Positions 35,143-44,888 of a stretch of 64,000 nucleotides of DNA are shown one piece after another. The DNA lies in contig NZ_LN831279.1 in NCBI RefSeq assembly GCF_900069005.2, forward strand, positions 3,182,390 through 3,246,389, read 5' to 3'. The translations under genes were made by a program, and so were the position numbers. The DNA is from Paenibacillus sp. GM2 (lineage in GTDB: Bacteria > Bacillota > Bacilli > Paenibacillales > Paenibacillaceae). Below the pieces are notes generated by a model that was not told the origin of the DNA, made no database searches, and was given only the letters and a program-made list of their open reading frames with translations. Positions within the stretch are counted from its first letter, which is position 1. Each line of letters begins with the position of its first letter.

Positions 35143-35922
35143 CTATTTCAGCACTTTATCCTCGCCGAACCATTTCTTAGAAATCTCCGCCGCAGTCCCA
35201 TCGCTGTTCAGATTATCAAGTGCTTGCTGCAGCTTGGTCAGCAGCTCTTCATTGCCTTGCTTCACGCCAATACCATAGAGTTCAGGAGCCAGCGACTCCT
35301 CCAGAATCTTAAAGGTCCCTTCCTCCTGCGATAAATAGTAGCGAGCTACCACTTCATCGATAATTACCGCATCAAGACGCTTCGTCTTGAGGTCGCTTAA
35401 TGCCAGGACATTATCGGAAAATTCAGATACGGTCTTGATCTTGTCTTTGATCGGATTGGCATCCAACGCATCGGCAGCCGACGACTGAGCCTGCAGACCA
35501 ACAACCTTGCCTGCCAGATCATCCACTCCGGCAATCTCCGAATCCGCCAGCGTCACGATCACCTGGCTATTCTCCAGATAAGGCTTCGTGAACAGCACCA
35601 TCTCTTTGCGTTCATCTGTAATCGTATATCCGTTCCAGATCAAGTCAATCCGGCCGCTCTTCAGCTCGGATTCCTTCGCCTTCCAATCGATAGGCTGGAA
35701 CACCGCTTCCTTCCCCATCTTCTCCGCAGCAGCTCTAGCATAGTCTATATCGAAGCCTACGATATTATTATCTTTGTCCCGGAATCCAAGCGGTGCAAAT
35801 TGATCATCGATCCCGATCACCAGCTTGTTCTCATTCTTGCCTGATCCCGATGCGCCGCATCCGGCCAAGGCCACCCACATTGCCACTACGATTAGGCTAA
35901 TTAATCCCGTCTTCTTCATCAT
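35143..35922 (-). CDS. Polar amino-acid ABC transporter, substrate-binding lipoprotein
   Basis: The 259-aa protein has a lipoprotein signal with lipobox VALAGC, then a family-3 binding fold: IGIDDQFAPLGFRDKDNNIV, GFDIDYARAAAEKMG and LKSGRIDLIWNGYTIT. It is anchored outside the membrane and delivers ligand to the permease. GGGGGAG fits the ATG at 35922, so the twelve codons upstream are not translated. First gene of the three-gene operon; the ligand is not resolved. Confidence 0.93.
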   Translation of the reverse strand: MMKKTGLISLIVVAMWVALAGCGASGSGKNENKLVIGIDDQFAPLGFRDKDNNIVGFDIDYARAAAEKMGKEAVFQPIDWKAKESELKSGRIDLIWNGYTITDERKEMVLFTKPYLENSQVIVTLADSEIAGVDDLAGKVVGLQAQSSAADALDANPIKDKIKTVSEFSDNVLALSDLKTKRLDAVIIDEVVARYYLSQEEGTFKILEESLAPELYGIGVKQGNEELLTKLQQALDNLNSDGTAAEISKKWFGEDKVLK

Positions 35923-36079
35923 TTCTCTCTCCCCCGTAATACTCGATAATCGGAACAACCATGGTAAATATGTTGATATTATTTTGATCTTTAGCTCGCT
36001 TACGCCTGCTCTCGAATGATTGCTCCAGTTTAAGATTCAGTCTAAACGCTTTAGTTCGTTACCACGTTATCAGGACTCT

Positions 36080-36108
36080 ATAATAGCATACTACTGTAAA
36101 ATAGTCGA
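36080..36108 (-). promoter_or_regulatory. Promoter candidate of the amino-acid ABC operon
   Basis: On the minus strand TCGACT (-35, 36108-36103) is 17 nt from TATTAT (36085-36080), which also has the extended -10 TGC before it. The leader to the binding-protein ATG is about 150 nt; I see no known riboswitch in it. Confidence 0.5.
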
Positions 36109-36282
36109 TAGAAAGAAGTCATTTCCAACTGACCTATCCTATTCACCGAGAAAGATGTAATAATGCAGTTTTTTAGCGATTATTCGCCGGTTTACAAAGA
36201 TACACCGTTTAAGTCAAGCAGGCGTGCAACCCCCCGACTGGGCACAATGTGCTTAACGCGATGACTACCGGCTGCATCGAAC

Positions 36283-36324
36283 AAGGGCTGCCTCTGGGCC
36301 ATAATCGACCCTGAAGCAGCCCTT
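36283..36324. terminator. Terminator hairpin after the cellulase gene
   Basis: AAGGGCTGC (36283-36291) and GCAGCCCTT (36316-36324) are perfect arms with an inner partial stem. The T-tail is short on both strands, so efficiency is uncertain. Confidence 0.6.
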
Positions 36325-36346
36325 TTGCAATAACCTTGATCCTCAA

Positions 36347-39300
36347 TTATCCGTTAATCAATCTGGCAACTACCTGAGCAGCCTCAGCCCGGGTAGCCTT
36401 GCTCTGTGGTGCAAACTGGCCGTTGGCCCGCCCCGTCATGAAGCCAAGCGCATGCGCTTCGGCTACAGCCTCCTGGGCCCAGGAGCTAACGCTCGCTTGA
36501 TCTGCGAACGCCCCCGCAGCCCCCGCCGAAGCCACCTGCCCCCTGCTGTACTCGTAGGCACGAACCAGAATGACAGCCATCTCCTCGCGGGTGATTGTCG
36601 CTCCAGGTTCAAAGCTCGAAGCGCTGCGCCCGTTTACGATCCCCAATTCACTAACCGCCGCGATGGCTTCCGCATACCAATCAGAAGCTGCTACATCGGT
36701 AAATGTCACCTCCGCATCGCCTGTTGCTTCAAGCCTTAGCGACCTGGCGATCATGGCCGCAAATTCTGCGCGAGTGATTGACTTCTCAGGTGCAAATTGA
36801 GCTGCGCCCGTTCCTTCAATAATGTGCTTCGCGGCCAATAGCTTCAATACGGGCGTTGCCCAATGCGTTCCGGCAACGTCGCTGAAGGACAGATCATAGC
36901 TTAATGGTCCATATACCCCATTTGTAATCAGATCTGCTATCAGCTTGCCATCTTGGGTCGTCCCGCCAATATATTTAATATGCCCGTCGGAAGTGATAAG
37001 GTACAACCCGATCAAATCCTTATTTACGCCGGTATCTACATTTAAAGTCATGATAAGCGGCTGCACAAATCGATCCGGCTTCAGTACGGGATAGTCTTTC
37101 CCTGCCGAGATAGATAGCGAGAAATTCAAAATTGCACCTGCCGTACGCACATCTACTTCTTCCCGACCATTAATCCGATCCAATAAAAGTGCACGGTCGC
37201 CCTCTGTCATTTGGCTGAATTGAACCGTGATAGTTCCATTCTTCAATTGCTCCTCTGTTAACAGGGCCTGCAATTGTTTGTAGACTGTCCCCGGCAATTG
37301 CAGTACGAAATCCTCGCTCTTCAGCTCGATGACCGTTTTATCGGTAATCCCCGTCGCATTCGCAGCAATAATCGCTTCTTCTGCCTCTTTGGCGATTTCC
37401 ACAGCAATCTTGCCGTCTTGATCCGGCCCTGGAAGGACGATGATCTCGCTTCCTGAACCCTCCGGAGAGATATTGCCACTATTGCTGCCGCCGCTGCTAT
37501 TCCCGGAGCTGCTGCCAGAATTGCCATTATTACCGCTGCCACCGTTATTTGAATTATAAGGAGTAGCCTGCCGCTCTACCGAATTCGCGCTTTCTCCCGC
37601 TTCGTTGCCAGCAGACACTACATAATAATAGGTGGTTCCATTGCTTAATCCGGTATCCTTATAACGAGTCGTTTGAAGGTGAGCTGCCACTGTCGTATAA
37701 GGCCCGGCCGATTGAACACCACGCTTCACGTTATAATATTGAGCCTCTGCAGCTGCTTCCCAGCTCAGTTCTACAGATCCGTCGCCTGCCTTCGCTTCCA
37801 GTCCACCGGGTACCGTCGGTATCACAACATCCGATCCATCTGTAAATTTGACATTATCGATATACATTCTTCCCGCAAAATCACTATCTACATCTGCAAA
37901 AATAAGAATCATATTTCGCAGCTCCGTATCGTCCGTGATTCCGTCTATTTCCCTCATATTAAGGCTGACCGGATAGTGGTACACGGAGTCCGTTACCGCA
38001 GCTCCTGCCAACTGATCGAACTCAATATTATAGCTCGCAGGAGCCTGCTGCCAATATCCGGCAGCAGGCGGCTGAAATATGAGATTAATCGCCATCGCTC
38101 CCACGCTTGCCCGTTCAGGCTTAAGATACAGATCGAACATGACATAATCATGATTCCCACGAATAAGTCCATCCTTATACAAATCTAACCTTGCCGCGGA
38201 TGCCCAACCATCGGATGGTTTAACATCCGGATAAGCCAACTCCCAGGAAAGAGCCTGCGAGCCCTGGGCCTCTTCTATCGTGAGAGGACTCTTGACCGCG
38301 GATTCCGGATTCCAATCCCAACCCTGCCGTGTACCATCTTCGAAATCAGAAGGAAGCGCGGCCGTTCCTTTCGGAGCATGAATAACCGGAAGCTCCACCT
38401 TGGTGCCTGTCACTGTGATATTGTCGAGCGAGATTATGTCCGTATCCTTCGCCCCAACGAACAGAATCAAATTGTTCATCACATTATTTTCTGCACTCTC
38501 AGCGATCGTCTTAAATGAAGGAGAATCCTCTGTCGTAATGGAGAGGACAGCCTTATATTTATTGCTGCCATAAGGCTCAAAATCATCTTTATTCACCTGT
38601 ACCGCCCGCTCCGGGTTCGCCCATCCTGATGAAGGTCCTTGCGGAATCGCCGCAATGGATACCGTCGTCTTCTCGTCCACGATAACATCCATAGTCAATT
38701 GTTCTGCGCCCAGGATGTTAGCCGTCTTCCCCCAGCCATCCGCAGATAAGCGGATATTGGCCCAATAATTATCCTCGCTTGTATCCGTGCTCACGTTCAG
38801 TCCAGTAATCTGCAAAGCATCACCCACATTGCTTAATGCAATGCTCTCTCGATTCGGACTGTCTCCATTGACCCCAAATCCCTGCGTCGTGCCGTCTTCG
38901 AAATCCCATAAAACCTGAGAATACTTATTCCGGTCAATCGGCTCATACGCAATCCCCTTGATTCTTGCCCGCACATATTCACCGGACACGGTCAACTCGG
39001 GAATAGACCAGACCTGATCCTCCCCGGGATCAAGAGCGGTTGCCGGCTGCTTGCCGAGTTCCAGCGGCATGAAGGCCGCAGAGGTCTCGTTCTTGTTCGT
39101 TAACGACCAGTTGACCCAACTAATGTTGTTCTCATTCAGGAAGCTAAGCCATTGATCAGCCTCCTGCAGATATGGCCCGCCGTCCCCGCTCGCCTGGCTC
39201 GTCCCCCATTCCGTGACAAAAATCGGGACACCCTGCTCCAACGCATATCTGGCATTGCTCATAATATTCGATCTATCAGAGCTATCCGCAGCAGGCATAT

Positions 39301-40102
39301 GCGTTCCTGTGTAGAAATGAACCGTGTACATAATGTTATCCGCTTGGATCGGGTCATCCGCAGCCAAATCCGGACGCTGACTCCAGTTCGGAGTACCCAC
39401 AATAATAATGTTGTTCTGTGCATCACCCTGACGCAGCATCTCTACAATCGGTTCAGCATACTCCTTAATGGCCTGCCACCCGGATTCATCATTTGGAATT
39501 CCTGGACCGTCTGTATTATTCGGGCTTGGCTCATTCGCTAATTCATAGATGATGTGTTCATTATTCGGGTAAAGCGAAGAAATATCTCTGAAGAAATCCA
39601 TGGCACCGCTGTATATATCCGCCCTCGGATCCCCCGGTGCATGCACATGCCAATCCACAATTACATACAGATCATTAGCAATGGCCAAATCAATTCCGTC
39701 GAGCACCCTCTGCCTGATCTTTTCCTGATTCGCCGGGGTACCATATCCGTTCTCACCCACATACATTGCCAGCCTGATCACATTGGCTCCCCAATCATTG
39801 GCCAAAGCGGCATAGGCATTTTCGTTAATGATTTCCGGGAACCACTGCAAGCCATGTGTACTCATTCCCCGTAATTGAATCGGGTTCCCACTCTGATCGG
39901 CAAGTGTCTTCTCCCCGTCAATCTCGACAATCTGTAATGCGCCCCCTACTGACGGTTTTACCGCCGGAGCCGCTATCAAGCTGGAATCATGACCTGTATC
40001 ACTGCCTTCCGGCTCCGCGGCAGCCATCATTGGCACAAGCGAGCTTAATAGCACCAAAGTCATCATCATAGCTATCATTCGCTTCCTGAGCTTCTTTCTC
40101 AC
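36347..40102 (-). CDS. Cell-surface GH5 endoglucanase with CBMs, Fn3 and SLH domains
   Basis: The secreted protein of about 1251 aa has a signal peptide (cleaved near AAAEPEG), a GH5 catalytic domain (acid/base in YELANEPSP, Glu191; nucleophile in IFVTEWGTS, Glu298), two modules of about 180 residues each starting LWDFEDGTTQGF or SDFEDGTRQGWDW that resemble CBM17/28, an Fn3 domain (VPGGLEAKAGDGSVELSW), a Gly/Ser/Asn linker, a beta-rich unit, and three SLH repeats (DVAGTHWATPVLKLLAAKHI onward) that bind wall polymers. It is a wall-anchored beta-1,4-glucanase, similar in layout to alkaline Bacillus cellulases. GTG 40102 has GGGAGGG 6 nt upstream; ATG 40117 has no RBS. Divergent from a LacI gene with matching operators. 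Confidence 0.93.
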   Translation of the reverse strand: MRKKLRKRMIAMMMTLVLLSSLVPMMAAAEPEGSDTGHDSSLIAAPAVKPSVGGALQIVEIDGEKTLADQSGNPIQLRGMSTHGLQWFPEIINENAYAALANDWGANVIRLAMYVGENGYGTPANQEKIRQRVLDGIDLAIANDLYVIVDWHVHAPGDPRADIYSGAMDFFRDISSLYPNNEHIIYELANEPSPNNTDGPGIPNDESGWQAIKEYAEPIVEMLRQGDAQNNIIIVGTPNWSQRPDLAADDPIQADNIMYTVHFYTGTHMPAADSSDRSNIMSNARYALEQGVPIFVTEWGTSQASGDGGPYLQEADQWLSFLNENNISWVNWSLTNKNETSAAFMPLELGKQPATALDPGEDQVWSIPELTVSGEYVRARIKGIAYEPIDRNKYSQVLWDFEDGTTQGFGVNGDSPNRESIALSNVGDALQITGLNVSTDTSEDNYWANIRLSADGWGKTANILGAEQLTMDVIVDEKTTVSIAAIPQGPSSGWANPERAVQVNKDDFEPYGSNKYKAVLSITTEDSPSFKTIAESAENNVMNNLILFVGAKDTDIISLDNITVTGTKVELPVIHAPKGTAALPSDFEDGTRQGWDWNPESAVKSPLTIEEAQGSQALSWELAYPDVKPSDGWASAARLDLYKDGLIRGNHDYVMFDLYLKPERASVGAMAINLIFQPPAAGYWQQAPASYNIEFDQLAGAAVTDSVYHYPVSLNMREIDGITDDTELRNMILIFADVDSDFAGRMYIDNVKFTDGSDVVIPTVPGGLEAKAGDGSVELSWEAAAEAQYYNVKRGVQSAGPYTTVAAHLQTTRYKDTGLSNGTTYYYVVSAGNEAGESANSVERQATPYNSNNGGSGNNGNSGSSSGNSSGGSNSGNISPEGSGSEIIVLPGPDQDGKIAVEIAKEAEEAIIAANATGITDKTVIELKSEDFVLQLPGTVYKQLQALLTEEQLKNGTITVQFSQMTEGDRALLLDRINGREEVDVRTAGAILNFSLSISAGKDYPVLKPDRFVQPLIMTLNVDTGVNKDLIGLYLITSDGHIKYIGGTTQDGKLIADLITNGVYGPLSYDLSFSDVAGTHWATPVLKLLAAKHIIEGTGAAQFAPEKSITRAEFAAMIARSLRLEATGDAEVTFTDVAASDWYAEAIAAVSELGIVNGRSASSFEPGATITREEMAVILVRAYEYSRGQVASAGAAGAFADQASVSSWAQEAVAEAHALGFMTGRANGQFAPQSKATRAEAAQVVARLING

Positions 40103-40157
40103 CCTCAGCCCTCCCATAAATCAAGTTTTGATAATGTCTTAATCAATGATGAGACTA

Positions 40158-40177
40158 TTCGGAAAGCGTTTTCCGAA
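40158..40177. promoter_or_regulatory. LacI-type operator upstream of the cellulase gene
   Basis: TTCGGAAAGCGTTTTCCGAA is symmetric at 18 of 20 positions. Its core recurs at 40371-40387 before the divergent lacI gene, so both probably bind that repressor. It lies 56 nt from the cellulase start. Confidence 0.75.
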
Positions 40178-40278
40178 AAGAGCAAAACAAGCTATGGACT
40201 TCTTCCATCCTACCTTAGTGCTTTTTTCTGCTGCCAATTTCTCTCCCTTCTTCACGGACTAATTTAATTCACTTCCCC

Positions 40279-40295
40279 TGATAAAAGCGGTTTCA
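40279..40295. promoter_or_regulatory. Possible cre (CcpA) site between cellulase and lacI
   Basis: On the minus strand TGAAACCGCTTTTA differs from the cre consensus TGWAANCGNTNWCA at one position. A second symmetric element, AACGCGCGTT, lies a few bases on (40304-40313). Confidence 0.5.
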
Positions 40296-40370
40296 ATAAA
40301 GTGAACGCGCGTTTATCAAAATGTATATGGATTTGGTTCATGATTATAGCATACATGTAATAATTTGTAT

Positions 40371-40387
40371 AGAAAACGTTTTCCGAA
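40371..40387. promoter_or_regulatory. Second LacI-type operator, before the lacI gene
   Basis: AGAAAACGTTTTCCGAA contains a perfect GAAAACGTTTTC palindrome and shares GTTTTCCGAA with the operator before the cellulase. It lies about 90 nt before the repressor start, suggesting autoregulation. Confidence 0.7.
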
Positions 40388-40473
40388 ATAAATTGCAAAA
40401 TGCACATAGAACAGCTATCCTTGAGTTATTATTCAGGGAAAGATGATAGAAAGAAGCTAGGTAGGTGGCATGT

Positions 40474-41481
40474 ATGGCAAAAAATATTCATGATATTGCA
40501 AAAGCTGCAGGTGTATCAATAACAACCGTGTCCAAGGTTATTAACAATCGCCCCCATGTCAGTCCGAAGACAAGAGCACGCGTACAGCAAGTGATCCGTG
40601 ATGAACAATTCATTCCCAATCATACGGCCCGCGGGCTGGTTCAGGGAAATTCGAAAACGATCGGGATGTTCTTAACTACCGGGTTAACCCACCCATTCTT
40701 CTCCAGAGTAGTCGTCGGACTTGAAAAGGCACTGAAAGAAACCGGATACGATCTGCTCTACCTTGTCCAGTTCGATATGGGCTCGGACTATAGTATTGTG
40801 CAGCATTGTCTGAGCCGCAATGTCGATGGGGTCTTGATCTTCGGATTCCAGAGCCATGATCTGAATTTTGAGGAAATGCTGCAGTCCGGCATTCCGACGA
40901 TGTTTATAGATATGGACTTCACCGGACCACGTGCCGGATATATTACTTCCGAAAATATTGACAGCATCAAGATGGCCGTACGCTACCTGCATCAACTGCA
41001 GCATCAAAGGATTGCCTTCATCAACGGCCATCTCGATTCCTATGTCGGGAAGCAGCGGTTTGAGGGCTACCGGTTAGCATTGCAGGAGCTTGACCTGCCT
41101 TATGATCCAAAGTACATATCCATTGGGGATTTTAGCAAGGAATCGGGGTATGCCGCGATGCAGGAATTCCTGAAGCTAAGCAATCGACCGACATCGGTCA
41201 TCTGCTGTTCTGATATGATTGCACTTGGCGTAATGGAGGCCGCCGCTGAAGCCGGGCTATCGGTTCCGGATGATCTGTCTGTCATCGGCTTTGATGGCAT
41301 CGAGATGTCCCGGCATACCCAGCCTGCGTTGACGACGGTTCAGCAGGATTTTCTCACTCTGGGAGAACAGGCGATCCGTTCCTTGAATGAGATGATCCAT
41401 TCACCTAACTTGCCTCCCCCGTCAATTATCGTTCCCACCAGTCTGGTGATTCGTGATTCATGCGCCGTCTGTCCGCTGTGA
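40474..41481 (+). CDS. LacI-family repressor of the cellulase gene
   Basis: The 335-aa protein starts MAKNIHDIAKAAGVSITTVS, a LacI helix-turn-helix, with the hinge in NHTARGLVQGNSKTIG, then a sugar-binding sensor (TVQQDFLTLGEQAIRSL near the end) finishing in VIRDSCAVCPL. ATG 40474 has AGGTGG 5 nt before it; the upstream in-frame GTG overlaps the RBS. Divergent from the GH5 gene; two matching operators lie between. The likely inducer is a cello-oligosaccharide. Confidence 0.93.
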   Translation: MAKNIHDIAKAAGVSITTVSKVINNRPHVSPKTRARVQQVIRDEQFIPNHTARGLVQGNSKTIGMFLTTGLTHPFFSRVVVGLEKALKETGYDLLYLVQFDMGSDYSIVQHCLSRNVDGVLIFGFQSHDLNFEEMLQSGIPTMFIDMDFTGPRAGYITSENIDSIKMAVRYLHQLQHQRIAFINGHLDSYVGKQRFEGYRLALQELDLPYDPKYISIGDFSKESGYAAMQEFLKLSNRPTSVICCSDMIALGVMEAAAEAGLSVPDDLSVIGFDGIEMSRHTQPALTTVQQDFLTLGEQAIRSLNEMIHSPNLPPPSIIVPTSLVIRDSCAVCPL

Positions 41482-41652
41482 TTCCCTGGGTAAAGCATAG
41501 TCCCTGTAGCTGCACCTCTAGTAAATGTTCAAAAAGCTTGGTTTTTCAGCCCCGAGAAGGTTGGATAAAGCTGGGGACTGAGGAGCGGAACGTACGTAGT
41601 TGGTTCGTGAGCATCGGGCCCGGCTGGATTCAAGATTCGCTATCGAATAGAC

Positions 41653-42177
41653 TTACAGTTCGGCATCGGGTTCAAAAGGGGGCTTATTGAACACCCCCTT
41701 ATAAATAGTAATGATCTCCTCCATTGGCATCCGCACTAACCCACTGGAGGAGGGGGCTACAAATTCCTGCACATCCTCGATGATCGGCTCCGCTTGGAAT
41801 CCCCACTCTACTTGAGAACGGCGGCTAAATTCCGTATATACCCCTTTTCCGACAAAGCAAGCCACCTGCGGACGATACAGCTCAAGCTTATCGCACAGAA
41901 TTTGCCTGCCTTGCGTATATTCTTCACGGGTGATCTCCTCCGCCGTACGCGTCGGCCTGGATACTATATTGGTGAAGCCGTATCCCAGCTCCAACAGTTC
42001 ATGATCCTCTGCAGCCGTATACAAGCGAGGGGTCAGCCCCGAACGATACAGTATTCGCCAGAAGTTATTGCGCGGATTGGCATAATGATGACCCACCTCC
42101 CCTGATTTCAGACTGGGATTGAAGCCTATGAATACGACCGATAATCCGGTTCGCAAATGATCGGGTATCTCCTTCAT
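41653..42177 (-). CDS. mug: G/U mismatch-specific DNA glycosylase (Mug family)
   Basis: The 174-aa protein belongs to the uracil-DNA glycosylase fold. Motif 1 is FIGFNPSLKSGEVGHHYANP with the following RNNFW, as in Mug/TDG; the C-terminal loop PSSSGLVRM corresponds to the NPSGLSR loop that inserts into DNA. It excises uracil or related bases mispaired with guanine. Its ATG overlaps the stop of the upstream membrane-protein gene (ATGA), so translation is coupled. Confidence 0.92.
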   Translation of the reverse strand: MKEIPDHLRTGLSVVFIGFNPSLKSGEVGHHYANPRNNFWRILYRSGLTPRLYTAAEDHELLELGYGFTNIVSRPTRTAEEITREEYTQGRQILCDKLELYRPQVACFVGKGVYTEFSRRSQVEWGFQAEPIIEDVQEFVAPSSSGLVRMPMEEIITIYKGVFNKPPFEPDAEL

Positions 42178-42929
42178 GAGGATCGAGCTCCTTTCCTGCT
42201 GTGGTTATGCTGCGTTATTTTATCGGGAAGTAAGAAAAAGAAGATATACAATATTATAAACATCAGCAGGGCAATTCCTTCCTCCGCCAGCAAATAATAC
42301 GGGTACGGGCCTAATAGATTGAGCAGAGATGCCGTATCCGGCTTATGGGCCAGAAACATATAGTTCGCCCCGATCGCATAATCCACTCCCCATACTGCCG
42401 CCGCTGAAATATTCAGCAAGAGCATCGCCCAAGCGACGGACTTCCAGCTCAACTTGTAGCCTTCGATCCAGGTCATGTATAACGAAGCTAATATAATCGC
42501 CGCATGAGAGATGAAAAATTGAAAATAACGAAAGTGCGGAAATTCATACGACAAATTAGGCGTAATTAGCGCTTGAAGCGCGCCCGCGATTCCGGCAAGG
42601 AACAGAAAGGGATAAAGCCAGCGACTGCGCGTCAACAGCATAATGATAGACAACAGCAGGGTAAGACTGCACAGCTCAAGCGGCAGCGTGTATCGGGCAT
42701 CCCAGATGTTCTGCGACAAATACCAGATATTCAGGCTGGCCTCAGACAAGAGCAATAACAAGGCCAAGCCGTAGCGAATGGTTCTTCTTAACCTTGGGTG
42801 ATTGCGTATTGCAATTCTCGTATGAAATAAGCCTAGAATCAAAAGCAGCACGACGGCAAGCGCCAGTATATGAGGAAAAGATAGAAGGACAAAGCCGGAT
42901 ATCGCCCCGGAGGAAAAAAAAGCATCCAT
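42174..42929 (-). CDS. YwaF/TIGR02206-type integral membrane protein
   Basis: The 251-aa protein has about seven membrane helices. RYTLPLELCSLTLLLSIIML, SYEFPHFRYFQFFISHAAII and NYMFLAHKPDTASLLNLLGP are the conserved landmarks of the TIGR02206 family. Function unknown. It overlaps mug by 4 nt, and GGAG precedes its ATG. Confidence 0.88.
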   Translation of the reverse strand: MDAFFSSGAISGFVLLSFPHILALAVVLLLILGLFHTRIAIRNHPRLRRTIRYGLALLLLLSEASLNIWYLSQNIWDARYTLPLELCSLTLLLSIIMLLTRSRWLYPFLFLAGIAGALQALITPNLSYEFPHFRYFQFFISHAAIILASLYMTWIEGYKLSWKSVAWAMLLLNISAAAVWGVDYAIGANYMFLAHKPDTASLLNLLGPYPYYLLAEEGIALLMFIILYIFFFLLPDKITQHNHSRKGARSS

Positions 42930-43143
42930 GAATCCTTCACTCCTTCACTGATCGAATAATGATGTCAGGGTTTAGCTTCCCCTAATTATATGCAATCGTA
43001 CCATGAGCCGACTAAGGATGAACAGTCCTCTGGCAGGGCGTGATTCATAATAATGAAGGGAAATGATTTAATAAGAAGTCTTGCCAAGCCGCCCTGAACA
43101 TGTAAGGATGAGGATGAGGCTAACAGAAACTGGATTTAATATA

Positions 43144-43157
43144 TGAAAACGATTACA
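43144..43157 (+). promoter_or_regulatory. Perfect cre site upstream of the GH9 gene
   Basis: TGAAAACGATTACA matches the cre consensus TGWAANCGNTNWCA at every defined position. It sits about 20 nt before the GH9 start, where CcpA bound to it would block transcription (roadblock type). Confidence 0.8.
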
Positions 43158-43176
43158 CAAGTGGAGGGTGAGAACA

Positions 43177-44799
43177 ATGAACGGACAGGAGCAACGTAAT
43201 ATTTCCGTGAATCAAGTCGGCTATCCTATGCATTCTAGCAAGGTCGCCGTTATTGCTAACGATAGCGGGATTTTCCATCTTGTTGACGATCAGCGCGGAG
43301 AGAGTGTGCTTGAAGGGAATACCACACATCCCGTTGTGGATCAAGTGGCTGGTGTATCTATCTCTCAGGCCGACTTCTCCAGCTGGATTACACCCGGGAT
43401 ATATCATATTGAGCTCAATGGCCGCAGGTCAGCAGCTTTCACCATTTCAGAGCGCCCCTACGAACAGGTTCACCGCGGGCTATTAAGAGCGTTTTATCTG
43501 TTCCGCTGCGGTATGGAATTGAAGGGGGAATATGCCGGAGCGTGGACACATCAAGCCTGCCATACTCAGGAAGGGATCGTATACGATGATCCTTCGCGCA
43601 GGCTGGACAGCTGCGGAGGCTGGCATGATGCCGGAGATTACGGCAAATACTCCGGACCCGGAGCCAAGGCCGTCGCTGATCTGCTTCTCGCCTATGAGCT
43701 TCGTCCGGAGGCTTTTCAGCAGGCTATTCCTATTCCGGAGACGGACGGACGAATGCCTGATATTTTGCATGAATGCCGTTATGAACTGGAATGGCTGTTC
43801 AAAATGCAGGATAAACGGAGCGGTGGCGTGTTCCATAAGCTCACGACCAAATATTTTCCTGCGCTTAATATAATGCCGGAAAATGACCGGGATGATCTGT
43901 ACTTCCTTCCTGTCTCAGCCACGGCCACCGGATGCTTCGCCGGAATTATGGCTATGGCCTGCCGGATTTACAAGCCCTTTGATCCTGAATTTGCACAGCA
44001 TTGCCTTCAGGCAGCAAGACGGGCATGGTCCTGGCTTGAAGAACATCCGGACGTTCGAGGCTTTAGAAATCCTATGGATGTATACACTGGAGAATACGGA
44101 GACAACCTGGATTTGGATGAGCGCTACTGGGCCTCAGCCGAACTGTATCGAACTACCGGAGAGGCTGTTTACCACACCGCCTTTTTGGAGCTGGCGAGAA
44201 AATCTTTTCCCAAGTATGAGCTCGGTTGGGCAGATATGGGCGGGTATGGAACGATCGCCTATCTGCTGAATGATAGCTTTGAGGTTGATCAGGAGCAGCA
44301 TTCCTCTCTGTTAAGCGGACTATTCAATGAAGCAGACCAATCAATTCGCCGCAGTACTGTAGATGGTAATCTAATCTCCCTGGAGGAGACGGACTATATC
44401 TGGGGCAGCAATATGGTTGTCATGAATCGGGCTATGCTGTTATTGCTGGCCAGTCATTTCAGTGAACAGAGAGATTACGAAGCTTGTGCGCTGGAGCATG
44501 TGCATTATTTGCTTGGGCGTAACGTGCTGGATATAAGCTATGTTACCGGGTATGGGGACCGCCCTGTCATGTATCCTCATCATCGCCCTTCCGTCGGGGA
44601 CAAGGTTGATGAGCCGGTGCCCGGCCTGGTGGCTGGCGGTCCGAATCATGGACTTAATGACGATTATATGATGGAACATTTGCAAGGCAAAGCTCCTGCG
44701 CAATGTTATATCGATCATCAGGACAGCTTTGCTGGCAATGAGGTCACGATCTATTGGAACTCTCCTGCTGTATTCGTCATCTCTCATTTTATGAAATGA
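43177..44799 (+). CDS. Cytoplasmic glycoside hydrolase family 9 with N-terminal Ig-like domain
   Basis: The 540-aa enzyme has an N-terminal CelD_N-type Ig domain (ISVNQVGYPMHSSKVAVI) and a GH9 (alpha/alpha)6 domain. The base pair of Asp lies in SCGGWHDAGDYGKYSGPGA; the substrate-site HHRPS and the acid Glu in SFAGNEVTIYWNSPAV follow near the C-terminus. There is no signal peptide, so it should act on imported cellodextrins or mixed-linked oligomers, like intracellular GH9 glucosidases, rather than on polymer. ATG 43177 has GGAGG 9 nt upstream; GTG 43168 is less likely. A perfect cre site predicts CcpA repression by preferred sugars. Confidence 0.93.
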   Translation: MNGQEQRNISVNQVGYPMHSSKVAVIANDSGIFHLVDDQRGESVLEGNTTHPVVDQVAGVSISQADFSSWITPGIYHIELNGRRSAAFTISERPYEQVHRGLLRAFYLFRCGMELKGEYAGAWTHQACHTQEGIVYDDPSRRLDSCGGWHDAGDYGKYSGPGAKAVADLLLAYELRPEAFQQAIPIPETDGRMPDILHECRYELEWLFKMQDKRSGGVFHKLTTKYFPALNIMPENDRDDLYFLPVSATATGCFAGIMAMACRIYKPFDPEFAQHCLQAARRAWSWLEEHPDVRGFRNPMDVYTGEYGDNLDLDERYWASAELYRTTGEAVYHTAFLELARKSFPKYELGWADMGGYGTIAYLLNDSFEVDQEQHSSLLSGLFNEADQSIRRSTVDGNLISLEETDYIWGSNMVVMNRAMLLLLASHFSEQRDYEACALEHVHYLLGRNVLDISYVTGYGDRPVMYPHHRPSVGDKVDEPVPGLVAGGPNHGLNDDYMMEHLQGKAPAQCYIDHQDSFAGNEVTIYWNSPAVFVISHFMK

Positions 44800-44888
44800 A
44801 GCCATACATTAGGAAATAGCTGCAACCTTTGGCCGTAAGCCAGCGTTATGATAACTAAAAGGCATCCCATCTAAGGAGGAATCTTACA

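Noticed and set aside
36347..40102. Long plus-strand open frames inside the cellulase and other large genes
   Set aside because: They lie antisense to well-supported proteins, have no RBS and no family resemblance.
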